The notes: generated by a model not told the origin, from the letters alone. A stretch of 64,000 nt of DNA from Diplonema japonicum (GCA_964019335.1 OZ025675.1:62001-126000); one strand, 5' to 3'; counted from the stretch's first letter, positions 28,214 to 38,392 are shown. Translations and numbers: made by a program.

Positions 28214-31024
28214 CTAGCAATCAGTTGCATATTGAAAGTCTGCTTGCATAGAGTCGAAGGCCCGAACCCTCGCCTCATAAACATTCAGCCCCAAACCTGT
28301 CACAGCAGCCTCCGCATGAAGCTCGAACCGAACACCGTCCATCGCACACAGCTCCTCAGCCACGCTCCCATACAGGCAGAACACATCATCCTTCACTCCC
28401 AATGAGCACAGCGACCCTGCCACATCCACACACCTACCTAAGACTGTCACGAACTTCTGCATTCTCCCCCCGACTGTCCCATGCTTCACTTCACTGTTCG
28501 ACAGCCCGATGTGAAGCTGTATCTTAGACCCGGGGACTGCCACCGCTCGATGGAGAGTGAAGACAAAAGAAAGAGAGTTCTCGATGTGTGTGGGGCAGGG
28601 ACGGGAGGTGTTCCATGCTATAGTTACCTTGCTACCCTGAACAGAGATGAGGACCCCATGTGACCTCTCAGTGCACATCATCACCTTCGCAAGTGTGTCG
28701 TTCACAACGAGTGAAGTCTCCGCAGCATTGCACTCATCGGGAAGCCTCATGTCCAGCAGGCCCACGCTTGCTGAGGATGACGACAGGAGTAAAGTCTCGA
28801 AGGAGCTGTGCTGACCCGTCTGGGAAGGCGGTCTGACAGCAGGTGGCATTAGGTGCCTGTTCCCCCTGCTGATGCGAAGTTCTGACTCAATGAAAGGAGC
28901 CCTGCCAGAGAGAGTGTTGGGAAGCAAGATCAAAGGGTGCAAAGGGTCAGCCACACCCTTCAGTACCATTCTACCCATCGATATCACAACCATGTCATGA
29001 GAATGTTCCTCAATCTTCTCCATGACCTCCTCAGTGACAGCAACAGCACCCCCAACACAGGCCCCTTCCATCCGAGCCGCCTTGTTCACAGTGTTCCCGA
29101 AGTAGTCGTACCTGCCTGTAAGTTTGTTAAACTGCACATCAACCTCACCAAAGTGAACACCAATCCGAACACGAAGCCCACACCAAGGACCGTCCTCATT
29201 CCAAGAACACTGGTCAAGGTTGAGAAGATCCTGCGGCCACACACTTTTCACGAGCCCCTCCTGAACAGACAGGGAAAAGGAGACAGCATCAAGAGCTTTC
29301 TCGAAGGCCACCATGAAGGAGTCCCCAATGGTCTTCACCTCGTACCCGTTGTGCTCAGAAAGACACTCCCGCATCACATTGTTATGAACTTTTAGACCTT
29401 CTCTCATTCCCTCAGGGCACGCCTCCCATGTTGCCGTTGATCCTTGGATGTCGGTGAAGACAAGGGCGGCCTTCTTTGACTCGAGACCAGGTGCGGAGAC
29501 CTCATCGTTAGGGTGGCTTGTCGCTAAATCGTCCTCCACAAACAAGGCACTCGGGAGGAAGGCCTTGTACTCCCTCAGACCCTTGATCGCCATGAGCATC
29601 CCATCAGCGACATGGGCCATCTCCTGCACCATCACAGGGCCGTACAACGATCTCATGTGTGCTTCAGCTTTGTCAAGATCCATCGTCTCTAGGAACCTGT
29701 TCCCAACAACAAGGCTCAGAAGTGGATAGGCGATCAGAACAATCTCCAAAACAGCAATCACCATGTCCACTGCGAAGATCACACAACAAGCGATGATGAA
29801 CTTCACCAGTGCCGCGTACACCTTGTCGTTCACAGAGGACACGGAACGCATCCAGAGAAGCTCGACGTGTGTATCGATGTAGACATTGGAGAGCCGCAGA
29901 AAATTCTCGCCGTCCAACGAAGTGTCAACGAAGTAATCCTTGTTGAAGGACGGGTTGTACCTGACCTCAGTGCGCATGCTTGTGGAGGGAAGATCTGCGG
30001 TGAAGAATGTTCCGCGGGGATGTGGCAATGCAGCCTTCACAGCAGAGGCAATTGTTGGCCCAAGGTCGACAAGCTGAAGCTGGCACTCCATCTTTATGGG
30101 TGCTCTGGAGCAGCCCAGGCTTTCACACTTTTCGTTGCACTCCGGTTTCACAACGGGACCGTCGTACAAAGTGTGCGCGAAGACACTGCTGCTGACAGAG
30201 TCGAAGACGATCAGCTCGGTATTTGGGGTCTGAAACTCTTTGATCACATCCATCCAAGGGCTGTAGAGGAAGTGCCCCATGATGATAAGATCATATCTTT
30301 CGTGTGCCCACGATAAAGAGACTCTCCGGATGTACGTTGTGTAAGCATGAGGGGTCCAGTCATGGCCCACCCAGATGGCTGTAGGCAACCACGTCCCATT
30401 GCCGTCGTTCGATTCCATGACCGATCTGACGTGAGCTTCGGTGTCGAAAGGCACGGAGGCGGAATAAACCTCAGGAGCGGGAGCACCTGTTTTATTGTTC
30501 AAAGCAATGTCGTCCAGTACCCAGGTGTTTGAATCGACCATAGCAACGCTTCTTGAAAGCCAATACAGTTCCACTCCGCCAGTGGCTGAGTTAAGGACAG
30601 GATCGGCCCACACCATCTGGCTGCTGAGCCCGTTGGTGTCGTCCCATGGGCATGCTGTGCACGAGGCATCGTATTCTTTAGATAGAAAATGTTGCAGACC
30701 GAACCTGTGCTCTGTTGTACTCAGGGCAGAGAAAGCTTGTGCGCTGAAGAGCGCTTGAACGAAGTCCATTCCGAGTGACACGTTCATCGAGTCCTCCCTG
30801 TCGAACAGTGTAGCCCCTTCAAGGGTGAGCATCGTTACATCATCGAGCATCAGCTTCAGGCGCTGCTTTGCGCTCTCTGATGCTGCAGCACTTGCGTCGT
30901 CCACCGCCGATCGCAGGACCGAGATACTCTCCACATACAGCATGCACCCTGCTAGAATAGAGATCGCAGTCGATACCACTGTCGCAGCCAAGATTAGCAA
31001 TGTAGCAGAAACGTAGATACGCAT
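28214..31024 (-). CDS. AC8: receptor-type adenylate cyclase with extracellular sensor, 936 aa
   Basis: The ATG at 31022-31024 gives 'MRIYVSATLLILAATVVSTA', which aligns with AC7. An acceptor-like CATACAG (AG at 31039-31040) lies just upstream and makes the 48-codon longer frame unlikely. The sensor (about 35-400) has different sequence from AC7 apart from conserved islands ('EFQT', 'LRLSNV'), so the two probably see different signals. The second membrane helix and its flank ('SVNDKVYAALVKFIIACCVI') are identical to AC7. C1 signature residues are complete. C2 differs at 'GSKVTIAWNTSRPCPTHIEN'. This is the second of only two receptor-type members in the array, next to AC7, so they probably arose by local duplication. 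Confidence 0.9.
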   Translation of the reverse strand: MRIYVSATLLILAATVVSTAISILAGCMLYVESISVLRSAVDDASAAASESAKQRLKLMLDDVTMLTLEGATLFDREDSMNVSLGMDFVQALFSAQAFSALSTTEHRFGLQHFLSKEYDASCTACPWDDTNGLSSQMVWADPVLNSATGGVELYWLSRSVAMVDSNTWVLDDIALNNKTGAPAPEVYSASVPFDTEAHVRSVMESNDGNGTWLPTAIWVGHDWTPHAYTTYIRRVSLSWAHERYDLIIMGHFLYSPWMDVIKEFQTPNTELIVFDSVSSSVFAHTLYDGPVVKPECNEKCESLGCSRAPIKMECQLQLVDLGPTIASAVKAALPHPRGTFFTADLPSTSMRTEVRYNPSFNKDYFVDTSLDGENFLRLSNVYIDTHVELLWMRSVSSVNDKVYAALVKFIIACCVIFAVDMVIAVLEIVLIAYPLLSLVVGNRFLETMDLDKAEAHMRSLYGPVMVQEMAHVADGMLMAIKGLREYKAFLPSALFVEDDLATSHPNDEVSAPGLESKKAALVFTDIQGSTATWEACPEGMREGLKVHNNVMRECLSEHNGYEVKTIGDSFMVAFEKALDAVSFSLSVQEGLVKSVWPQDLLNLDQCSWNEDGPWCGLRVRIGVHFGEVDVQFNKLTGRYDYFGNTVNKAARMEGACVGGAVAVTEEVMEKIEEHSHDMVVISMGRMVLKGVADPLHPLILLPNTLSGRAPFIESELRISRGNRHLMPPAVRPPSQTGQHSSFETLLLSSSSASVGLLDMRLPDECNAAETSLVVNDTLAKVMMCTERSHGVLISVQGSKVTIAWNTSRPCPTHIENSLSFVFTLHRAVAVPGSKIQLHIGLSNSEVKHGTVGGRMQKFVTVLGRCVDVAGSLCSLGVKDDVFCLYGSVAEELCAMDGVRFELHAEAAVTGLGLNVYEARVRAFDSMQADFQYATDC

Positions 31025-31038
31025 TTTGCAGCCCTTGA

Positions 31039-31055
31039 CTGTATGGGGGAAAGAG
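31039..31055 (-). promoter_or_regulatory. Likely splice acceptor of AC8
   Basis: The minus strand reads CTCTTTCCCCCATACAG with the AG at 31039-31040, 15 bases before the AC8 ATG. A short pyrimidine tract followed at once by CAG argues for the downstream Met. Confidence 0.4.
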
Positions 31056-31147
31056 TTAGAGGGGAGACAGCTGACCGCCGCATCTTGCGCAAGGAAATGG
31101 TTCCACGGACTCGTTTCTACGTGCCGAGCATGACAAAAGAGCAAAGA

Positions 31148-31181
31148 AAAAAAAAAAAAAAGAGACATTTAAGGGTACCAA
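31148..31181 (-). repeat. Isolated retroelement 3'-end fragment
   Basis: An A run followed by 'gagacatttaagggtacc' is identical to the terminus of the retroelement at 6721-6748. Only the end itself is present. The remaining spacer to 31828 shows no gene or recognised repeat. Confidence 0.5.
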
Positions 31182-31828
31182 AAAAAAACAAGAAAAAGAA
31201 AAGCGTTCGGAAAAGACACAATGCACGTGGTGATTAGAACAGAATATAAGAGGTGTAAAAGGTGCAAGTACAATATCGTACATAAACAAGAGTGGAATGA
31301 GCTACTAATTGAATGATAAGAATCTCTGGAGCACTGAGACCAGTTCCTGTCACCAGAAGTCTAGAGATATCGTTCACGAAACAAAAAGAAAAGACACAAA
31401 CGGAGAGCTCGGCAAGAGAGCTACCTTCCCGGTGAAATGTACCAAAAGAATTAATTCGTTAAGAAGTGCAGGGTGCTGGAATGGGGGGGGGAGTACTGTT
31501 CAATGCTTGAAGAAATAATTTTTGAGCTAAAGGAAGTCGTTGCGAGACTCTCAAATAAGGTTCAGACCTGATCACAAAACAGTGATTAGCCCCGATCTAT
31601 TGCAACACAGCAAATATTCAGCTTAGAGTGGATTCACCGTAAAGTTCAAACATCACAAAAAAAAGGAATGACGAAACTCTGTCGGTGAGAGCTGACCCTG
31701 CAAGGTTGGTTGAAGACCCAACTGCCCAACTCGGGTACAGCATATAAGAGAGAAAAACACATATAATATAACAGAAATAGATACATACATTCGATAGGTA
31801 AAAACTTTAGTTAACTAATAAACAAGTA

Positions 31829-33946
31829 CTAGAGACTTGTGATCGACATTATAGAGTCGAAGGCCCGAACCCTCGCCTCATAAACATTCAGCCCCAAACC
31901 TGTCACAGCAGCCTCCGCATGAAGCTCGAACCGAACACCGTCCATCGCACACAGCTCCTCAGCCACGCTCCCATACAGGCAGAACACATCATCCTTCACT
32001 CCCAATGAGCACAGCGACCCTGCCACATCCACACACCTACCTAAGACTGTCACGAACTTCTGCATTCTCCCCCCGACTGTCCCATGCTTCACCTCACTGT
32101 TCGACAGCCCGATGTGAAGCTTAGCCATCTGCTCTGCAGTCACCCTTTGGAGAGTGACGACGAAGGAGAGGGAGTTCTCGATGTGTGTGGGGCAGGGACG
32201 GGAGGTGTTCCACCCAACAGCAACCCTGCTGCCCTGAACAGAGATGAGGACCCCATGTGACCTCTCAGTGCACATCATCACCTTCGCAAGTGTGTCGTTC
32301 ACAACGAGTGAGGTCTCCGCAGCATCGCACTCATCGGGAAGCCTCATGTCCAGCAGGCCCACGCTTGCTGAGGATGACGACAGAAGCCCTAATTCGTGTG
32401 TGCTGTGCTGTGTTTCCGAAGGCCTCCTGTTGGCTGGCTGGACGAGGCGCCTGTCCCCCCTGCTGAGGAGGAGCTGTGACTCGATGAAAGGTACCCTGCC
32501 AGAGAGAGTGTTAGAAAGAAGGATGAAGGGATGCAAAGGGTCAGACACACCCTTCAGCCTCACCTCACCCATTGGTATCACAACAGCCCTTGACAAGTCT
32601 TCAACCAGATTCATGACCTCCTCAGTGACAGCAACAGCACCTCCAATACAGGCCCCTTCCATCCGAGCCGCCTTGTTCACAGTGTTCCCGAAGTAGTCGT
32701 ACCTGCTTGTCAAGGTGTTCAGCTGCACATCAACCTCACCAAAGTGAACACCGATCCGAACACGAAGCCCACACCAAGGACCGTCCTCATTCCAAGCACA
32801 GTGGTCAAGACTTAGTAATTCCTGTGGCCACACACTTTTCACGAGCCCTTCCTGAACAGACAGGGAAAAGGAGACAGCATCAGAAGGGTCCTCGAAGGCC
32901 ACCATGAAGGAGTCCCCAATGGTCTTCACCTCATAGCCGTTGTGCTCAGAAAGACACTCCCGCATCACATTGTTGTGAACCTTCAGACCCTCCCTCATCC
33001 CCTCAGGGCAGGCCTCCCATGTTGCCGTCGATCCTTGGATGTCGGTGAAGACAAGGACTGATTTTCCTGAGTCGAGACCAGGTGCCGGTACCTCCTTCAA
33101 GTGCTCACCAGAGTGCTGAAGCTCATCAAAAACGGCACCAGGGATGTAAGGGCGGTAGACATGGAGGTTTGACAAGATGTTACTGAAGGCGTTGTGGAGG
33201 GGAGGGGGAAGGGGGGAAGTGTCGAGGTTCTCACGTGCCTTGGTGAGGTCGAAATGAGAGAGGGTCTCGGCGATGTTCTCAGCAGCAAGGATAACATTCT
33301 CCATCTTTTCATGCTCCTCGTAAAGACGGCTGGCGAAACCACGGGTGAAGTAGAAGTCAAGCAGGAAGATGGTACTCTGAGCAACCATGGAGATAGCGGC
33401 AGATGAAAAGAAGCGTTTATTGCATGGGAGGTCCGTGCAGTTGACAGCCTCATGGCGTTCCTCTTGCGAAGGGAGGAAGGAGAAGTCATAAAGCCCGATG
33501 CGGAAGGAGGACTCAATGGCTGTGGTGGCGAACCACAGAAGCAAGGCAATGATGATACACCGTGTGACGCGGGGCTGAAGCCTGATGACGAGAGCTGCGT
33601 CCAGTACAATGACAGCGGACGACCACATTTGCGGAATGTACAACACCAAGGCAAGGTAGTCATTCATAATGATAGAGAGGAAGAAGCCATACAGCAAACT
33701 TTCTGCAACGTGATGCCGTAGCTTCTTTTCATACAGCAGCTGGCCAACCTGAAGAGCCCCCGTTACAAAGCCCGGCCAAGGCATCATGCGGCGCAGGCCT
33801 GAACCGCCTGTGTTTGTTGCTATATAGTATCCGAAAACCAGTAACTCTGCCACCCCAAAGATGAACAACACCTTCTTCTTGAAGAGTGCCTGCGGGTCAT
33901 CACCCTGCCTTCCCACAAGCCTCCGCAGCGTGGTGGAGCAGCTCAT
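31829..33946 (-). CDS. AC9: six-helix membrane adenylate cyclase, 705 aa
   Basis: The membrane part is distinct, with 'LVIRLQPRVTRCIIIALLLW' and loop 'VNCTDLPCNKR'. C1 is complete but has 'LTSRYDYFGNTVNK' where most have 'LTGRYDYFGN'; AC14 shares this Ser and also the C1-C2 linker 'SETQHSTHELG' and the C2 loop 'LQRVTAEQMAKLHIGL'. The two genes are thus sisters for their 3' halves although 25 kb apart. A minus-strand TTTCTTTTTTCCAG runs up to one base before the ATG (AG at 33948-33949). If it is used, the leader would join almost directly to the start codon. Confidence 0.92.
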   Translation of the reverse strand: MSCSTTLRRLVGRQGDDPQALFKKKVLFIFGVAELLVFGYYIATNTGGSGLRRMMPWPGFVTGALQVGQLLYEKKLRHHVAESLLYGFFLSIIMNDYLALVLYIPQMWSSAVIVLDAALVIRLQPRVTRCIIIALLLWFATTAIESSFRIGLYDFSFLPSQEERHEAVNCTDLPCNKRFFSSAAISMVAQSTIFLLDFYFTRGFASRLYEEHEKMENVILAAENIAETLSHFDLTKARENLDTSPLPPPLHNAFSNILSNLHVYRPYIPGAVFDELQHSGEHLKEVPAPGLDSGKSVLVFTDIQGSTATWEACPEGMREGLKVHNNVMRECLSEHNGYEVKTIGDSFMVAFEDPSDAVSFSLSVQEGLVKSVWPQELLSLDHCAWNEDGPWCGLRVRIGVHFGEVDVQLNTLTSRYDYFGNTVNKAARMEGACIGGAVAVTEEVMNLVEDLSRAVVIPMGEVRLKGVSDPLHPFILLSNTLSGRVPFIESQLLLSRGDRRLVQPANRRPSETQHSTHELGLLSSSSASVGLLDMRLPDECDAAETSLVVNDTLAKVMMCTERSHGVLISVQGSRVAVGWNTSRPCPTHIENSLSFVVTLQRVTAEQMAKLHIGLSNSEVKHGTVGGRMQKFVTVLGRCVDVAGSLCSLGVKDDVFCLYGSVAEELCAMDGVRFELHAEAAVTGLGLNVYEARVRAFDSIMSITSL

Positions 33947-34650
33947 CCTGGAAAAAAGAAATACTGTGAGTGGAGTTGTTTATTTCATTTCTCTCAAAAG
34001 AAATCTGAGGATATCTACTTTAGTATTTGAAATTTATGCCTTCTTTCTGCGTGTTTAGCTGGGCGAGGTTACCTTTCAAACAGGAGAAAGAAAAGAAAAA
34101 AGAAAAAGAGGTATACGAAAAACTGATTCGAAAAGAATTCTCAAGGGGGTGCTCATTGTTCATAAGAACTTTCGTTTAGTGCTTCAGACTGCTCGTTGCA
34201 GTCAGCTTCCATTCCCTTGAGGGTGTCCTCTAGACTTTCTGCCTAAGATCTTAAAGATGAGGAAGAAAAAGCTCGAAGAAAAAAAAGCCTAAGTAGTTCA
34301 ATATTTTGTCATGTATTGTTGAATGAATTGAACCTTATGACTTATGTTTTTGCTTGCTTGCACACCTCTCGGCACAAGTACGCATAATGTAGTAAAATAA
34401 CTTAACATGGTTAACATTTTGAACAAGAAGGGGGAGGTAAAGCGCGCTGCCAAAGCTTTCTTTTTTTTTCTTTTCTCTCTGAAAAAAAAAAAAGAAAATA
34501 AGGAAGGAACGGAAACGGAAAACGTTTCTCTATTTTCTTGGAGCCGTCTCCTTAAGAAGGAAACGCGTTCGGTTTCCCGCTTTCCTACGAAGGAGCTGAA
34601 GAAGTCTCTTAAAGGGGTTTTCTACCCAGACTGGAGACATTCGGGGGGGT
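33947..34650. other. Intergenic stretch, no gene recognised
   Basis: A-rich spacer. 34495-34600 contains several GGAAACG/CGTTTCC motifs ('acggaaacggaaaacgtttc', 'aaggaaacgcgttcggtttc') that look like a decayed family F copy next to the composite element that follows. Confidence 0.45.
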
Positions 34651-34959
34651 GGGGGGGGGGTCATAAGGGGGTCGTTTTTTGCCATTTTTCAGTTTCTTCG
34701 CCAAGAGCATTTTGGGCCCTTAAAAAAACTGTAACCACCCCAAAAGTGCCCACAAATCACCCAAACCCCCGTTTCCCGATGGTTTCCGGCCCCAGAAGTG
34801 CCCAGGATCATGTTCTAATTTTTGGGGCCCCCGTTTGGTACTTTCCCTGTGTAATCCTAGGGAACGTAAAAAAGGGCCCACCAAGCGAAAGAGCCATTTT
34901 CTTTTTTTGTTAGTTCTACTTTATCGACCACATATGACCCCCCCCCCCCCCCCCCCCCC
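34651..34959. mobile_element. Family E element, copy E2, right end a 22-C run
   Basis: It starts 'ggggggggggtcataagggg' with 'ttttttgccatttttcagtt' and shares the E1 interior almost base for base ('caccccaaaagtgcccacaa', 'tttcccgatggtttccggcc'). The right inverted end is rearranged but still closes with 'catatgac' and a C run at 34938-34959. The C run passes straight into family F. Confidence 0.75.
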
Positions 34960-35146
34960 AGGGCTATGTTGGCAAGGAAACGCGTTTCCAAAAAAGAAAA
35001 GCCTTTTTTAAAATAAGGAAACGGAAACAGAAACAGTTTTCTCCAGAAGGGAAGACGTTTCCCTCCGGGAAAGAAACAAAAGACGTTTCCTTAAGTATTT
35101 GAAAAATGAGGAAACGGATCCCCCGTTTCTTGCCAACATAGCACCA
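34960..35146. mobile_element. Family F element, copy F1 (GGCTATG ends, GGAAACG-rich)
   Basis: The left end 'agggctatgttggcaaggaa' and the right end 'cgtttcttgccaacatagca' are inverted repeats of about 19 bp. The interior is packed with GGAAACG and its complement CGTTTCC. There is no coding capacity. It is directly joined to E2; the same E-polyC-F junction occurs at 63008-63040. Confidence 0.7.
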
Positions 35147-35373
35147 GGGGGGGGGGGGAGTGAAAATAGTCTTATTTCTAGCGTGACAAAGCCCACAGGG
35201 CAATGAGAAGAAACATAACAAACAAATCAATAGTTATAGTCCTGTACCAGATAGTTACATATCTCAAAAAAAAAAAAGACTTGTTTTTGCTAAACGCGTA
35301 ATGCCGCCTTTTTCCTTTTAAAAGAGGGTCCTGTTGGCCCTTGTTTGTATGTAGACAGGTAAAAAATCTTTGC

Positions 35374-35466
35374 AAAAAACTAGTTTGGCGCTTCATTTTG
35401 TTTGTGCGCACGAGCGGAATTTTACCTAACAAAATAGCTCATTACGCTGCCATCAACTAGTTTTTA
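35374..35466. repeat. Family B MITE-like repeat, copy B4
   Basis: A full copy with both AAAAACTAGTT ends and core 'gtgcgcacgagcggaatttt'. The right flank 'ctcgacaataatattgttaa' is intact with no insertion. Confidence 0.75.
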
Positions 35467-35874
35467 GTCTCGACAATAATATTGTTAATACAAAAAATCT
35501 GGAGAAGGGTTTGTAAAACCCGAAAACAAGACCCCGTTCTTGCAAAAAGAAAAGAGAGAATCTCCTGATAAAGCGGCTCTCTCAAAAAGAATTTGAGTTC
35601 GACCGGGAAGAAATGTCAGCAGGTATCTCTCAGTGCTGCAAGAAGGTAACGAAGGGGGTAGAATAGAATATGTGATCTGCCGCCCTTTTCTTTGCTCAAA
35701 TATTCAAACAAAAACTATTTTCTGAAAAAAGGTATTGGGGAGAGAAAGAAAAAAAAAATCCGATGCTCATGGTTCGCTCCGGGAGTACTGGCCTCCTGTC
35801 AGACCCGTGTGTGGTCGGTCCTCCTATACAGCGCAGGGAGGTAGCGGTTGACCTTTCTTTTCCCAGACGAGCTC

Positions 35875-35913
<39 letters not shown>

Positions 35914-36424
35914 ATTTTTAAAAAAAAAGAAGAAAAGAAAGAAATGTTTGCCTACTCTTTTCTAGGTAGTGCTCATTCCCAAAGCGCCGCATCACCAAAT
36001 TAACAAAAATTAAGAAAAAAAAAAGGAAAAAAAAAAACACGCATGCTGCAATATGATAGAGGTGGGAAAAGGATCACAGTGAGAAACTACTAAAAAAAAG
36101 AAAAGAAATGCGAAAAAAAGAAATAGGGAAACCAAAAGATTTCTGCGCTTCTCCCGTGCAGTTTGCTGTTCGTCACCCTGAGGGGCATCTAGAGGATGTC
36201 AACAGCGAACAAAACTCGAACCCCTGTAAAATCCAAAGAGCAATTCAAAGGTTTCACCGTGTCGGATAAAAGCAAAAATCAAACAATCTTTTTTAATAAA
36301 TCCTTAACACCTATCCCGAAGTAAGCTCACATGCACTATCGGGGTTAACATAAAAGAAAAGAAGAAACGCGAAAAAAAGGCGATGTTTAAGGGCAAATCC
36401 CACTTGAGGACCACCCTTATAAAA
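35467..36424. other. Gene-free stretch with A runs and a family A fragment
   Basis: 35878-35912 is an A run of about 34. 36146-36215 carries the family A blocks 'gtgcagtttgctgttcgtca' and 'gaggatgtcaacagcgaaca'. 35770-35870 has balanced composition but no frame or RNA fold I can name. Confidence 0.5.
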
Positions 36425-36508
36425 AAAAACTAGTTTGGCGCTTCATTTTGTTTGTGCGCACGAGCGGAATTTTACCTAATAAAATAGCTCATTACTCAAC
36501 TAGTTTTT
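36425..36508. repeat. Family B MITE-like repeat, copy B5
   Basis: The left half is identical to B4. An 11-base deletion removes 'cgctgccatca' partly before the right end 'ctcaactagttttta'. Both inverted ends remain. A further family A fragment follows at 36726-36792. Confidence 0.7.
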
Positions 36509-36944
36509 AGTCTCGACAATATTGCTGTCTTACTAAACAAAAACAAAAAAAAAAAAAAAAAAAAAAAGAAAACGCCAGAATAGGGATGATAAATATTTCT
36601 TGCAAAACCCAATTCCCAATAATGCAAAATCGAGTCAACTCTTTTTTTTTTTCTTTCTTTTTTTTTTTTTTTTTTGAATTGTCACGTACTCCAGACTAGA
36701 AGAACATGAATGGTTTCTTCTTTATAAAGAGGTAAAGGAGGTAAGTGCTGCACAAGAACTGTCAACTAGACAGGAGCGCTCGAGTATAGCTTCTTAACGA
36801 GCTTGAAAAAAGAAAAAGAAGACACTAAGTTTGAACCCCCTTTCTCAGGGGGAGGGTTTGAAAAAAATAGACTTATATAACTCGAGCCGGGTTTTCAAGG
36901 GTGGGAGTGAAAATAAGATTTGACATGTCACTCCCAGTTTACTT

Positions 36945-37295
36945 TTGAAATTAGGTGCAACATTATTTCACTCCTCACCTAGGTTTTCTTTTTTTTATAA
37001 TTGGAAGGAAGCCGAAGGTAATGGGGAAAAAGCGAAGGGTACAAAGGCAGCGGCGTCGAAGATCATGAACGCCAGCTTGCCAACGAAAAGCGCCAGCACC
37101 TTACGAAGCAGAGTGGCACCGCTTTTGCTCTTTTCACAACTTCAGAACAAGGCCATGAAGCTTCGGTGTGTAGTGCAGGAACAAATGAAAGAGTATCTGG
37201 CAATGAAATTCAGCGACCCCTACAACATAGTGCGTCAGGCATGTTTTCCCGCACCCTTTCAAACCCGGCTCTTGTTAAATAAAACAACCTATTAG
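36945..37295 (+). CDS. Doubtful 116-codon frame, unknown
   Basis: An open frame on the strand opposite to all host genes. The middle (about 37040-37250) has balanced codon-like composition, but no domain is recognisable and the ends lie in AT-rich, repeat-like DNA bordering a fold-back sequence. It may be a relic of a transposon gene or chance. No function is proposed. Confidence 0.15.
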   Translation: MKLGATLFHSSPRFSFFYNWKEAEGNGEKAKGTKAAASKIMNASLPTKSASTLRSRVAPLLLFSQLQNKAMKLRCVVQEQMKEYLAMKFSDPYNIVRQACFPAPFQTRLLLNKTTY

Positions 37296-37397
37296 TGAAA
37301 ATAAGAGCATTATTCCACTTGTGGTGGCAGGTTTAACTCGTAGCTTTTTACTTCACGAGCGCAGCGAGTGAAATAATGCTATCTTATTTTCACTTAA
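37292..37397. repeat. Family K fold-back sequence, ~30-bp arms
   Basis: The left arm 'ttagtgaaaataagagcatt' + 'attccact' (37292-37319) is the inverted complement of the right arm 37367-37397 ('agtgaaataatgctatctta' + 'ttttcacttaa'), with two or three differences and a 47-base loop. Related AGTGAAAATAA motifs lie at 36905 and 37670, suggesting a larger element from about 36900 to 37690. Confidence 0.55.
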
Positions 37398-37729
37398 TAA
37401 ATAGCTTATTTATTGACTAACAAATAATGAGTCATTACGCATGGTTCCTCGGTGCAAAAAAACGGTAACGAGCGTTAAATAATGGCTCATTTGGCGGAAA
37501 GTACGTCGTTATTTCACTCTTCATCTGTTCTTTTTCACGCAGGTCAGCTTTTTTGGTGATTCTCCTAAGGTAATACAGGCCTTTAGGGTTGGAATGATGG
37601 ACAAAAATAGTCAAAATACCCCACCCCCAAAAAGATAACTAGTTGGCCTCCTAGAGTGAAGAAAATGACGAAGAGTGAAATAAAGAAACTAGTTTGACAC
37701 TACTCAAAGGCACCTAGCTTTTAAAAACA

Positions 37730-37854
37730 GAGTCGGTTGATTGTTATTTGTGCACAGCCGGGGTTAACCTGTAGAAGGATAAGCCCAACAATGCTACCAC
37801 TACTCTTTTTAGCAATAACAATTCATTATCAATATATTGTTTTTCTTTGTTCAT

Positions 37855-37891
<37 letters not shown>
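37730..37891. repeat. Family C repeat, most complete copy C4 with long A tail
   Basis: The order is 'agtcggttgattgttatttg', 'tgcacagccggggttaacct', 'gtagaaggataagcccaaca', 'atgctaccactactcttttt', 'agcaataacaattcattatc', 'aatatattgtttttctttgt', then about 34 A. The A tail and lack of inverted ends suggest a SINE-like retroposon. I find no convincing Pol III boxes. Confidence 0.7.
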
Positions 37892-37893
<2 letters not shown>

Positions 37894-38392
37894 TTGAAAC
37901 AAAATACCCCACTTTCTTTCGGACCGACCTCCTGAATCTCCTTTCAACGATGCATCGGAACATATCACACCTTGCAACCTAAAATCTTATAGGTTATGGG
38001 CTATAGGTTGAAGAAAAGAAACCCCCCCGAAGCCTACTCCCCGAAATTTAAGTTGCAAGGTTTGTCAATATATCGAGAAATATTCGCATTTCTAGGACTG
38101 GTGTGTCAGGGAACGAGTCAGGCTTTCTTTAATTCTCCCAACATTAACCCTATTACCGCCTAGAAGGAAAGCAAACAGGAATTCTTCTCAGGGGGACCCA
38201 CGAAGCGAAGCGAAATGGGAGGGAAAATTAAGAAAATATTATTAAGAAAAGAAACCCCCGCTTTCTTACACCCCCCCCCTTTGGGTCTCTTGACACATCT
38301 TGTCTTGCCCCCACCTTATTGAGCCTCCCAGGACCAAGGATCTACTCATTCTGGCTATCAGGATTGAACTCTTATTTTGTTGTCAAGCAAGC
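37892..38392. other. Intergenic stretch downstream of AC10, nothing recognised
   Basis: Mixed-composition DNA with short C and A runs. It probably contains the 3' untranslated region of AC10; no element or frame is supported. Confidence 0.45.

Noticed and set aside
28014-28220. Short minus-strand frame between AC8 and AC7
   Set aside because: No domain or codon-use signal; it overlaps the AC8 stop region and is most likely untranslated sequence.
24859-31024. Light-sensor (BLUF or LOV) function for the long N-terminal regions of AC7 and AC8
   Set aside because: The regions are extracellular, cysteine-rich and glycosylation-prone, with no flavin-binding motif.
35770-35870. Balanced-composition block considered as a structured RNA gene
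   Set aside because: No tRNA, 5S, U6 or spliced-leader-like arrangement could be supported by eye.
37730-37770. TTAACC in family C as a piggyBac-type terminus
   Set aside because: It resembles the element ends only over a few bases and no matching right end with TTAA is present.
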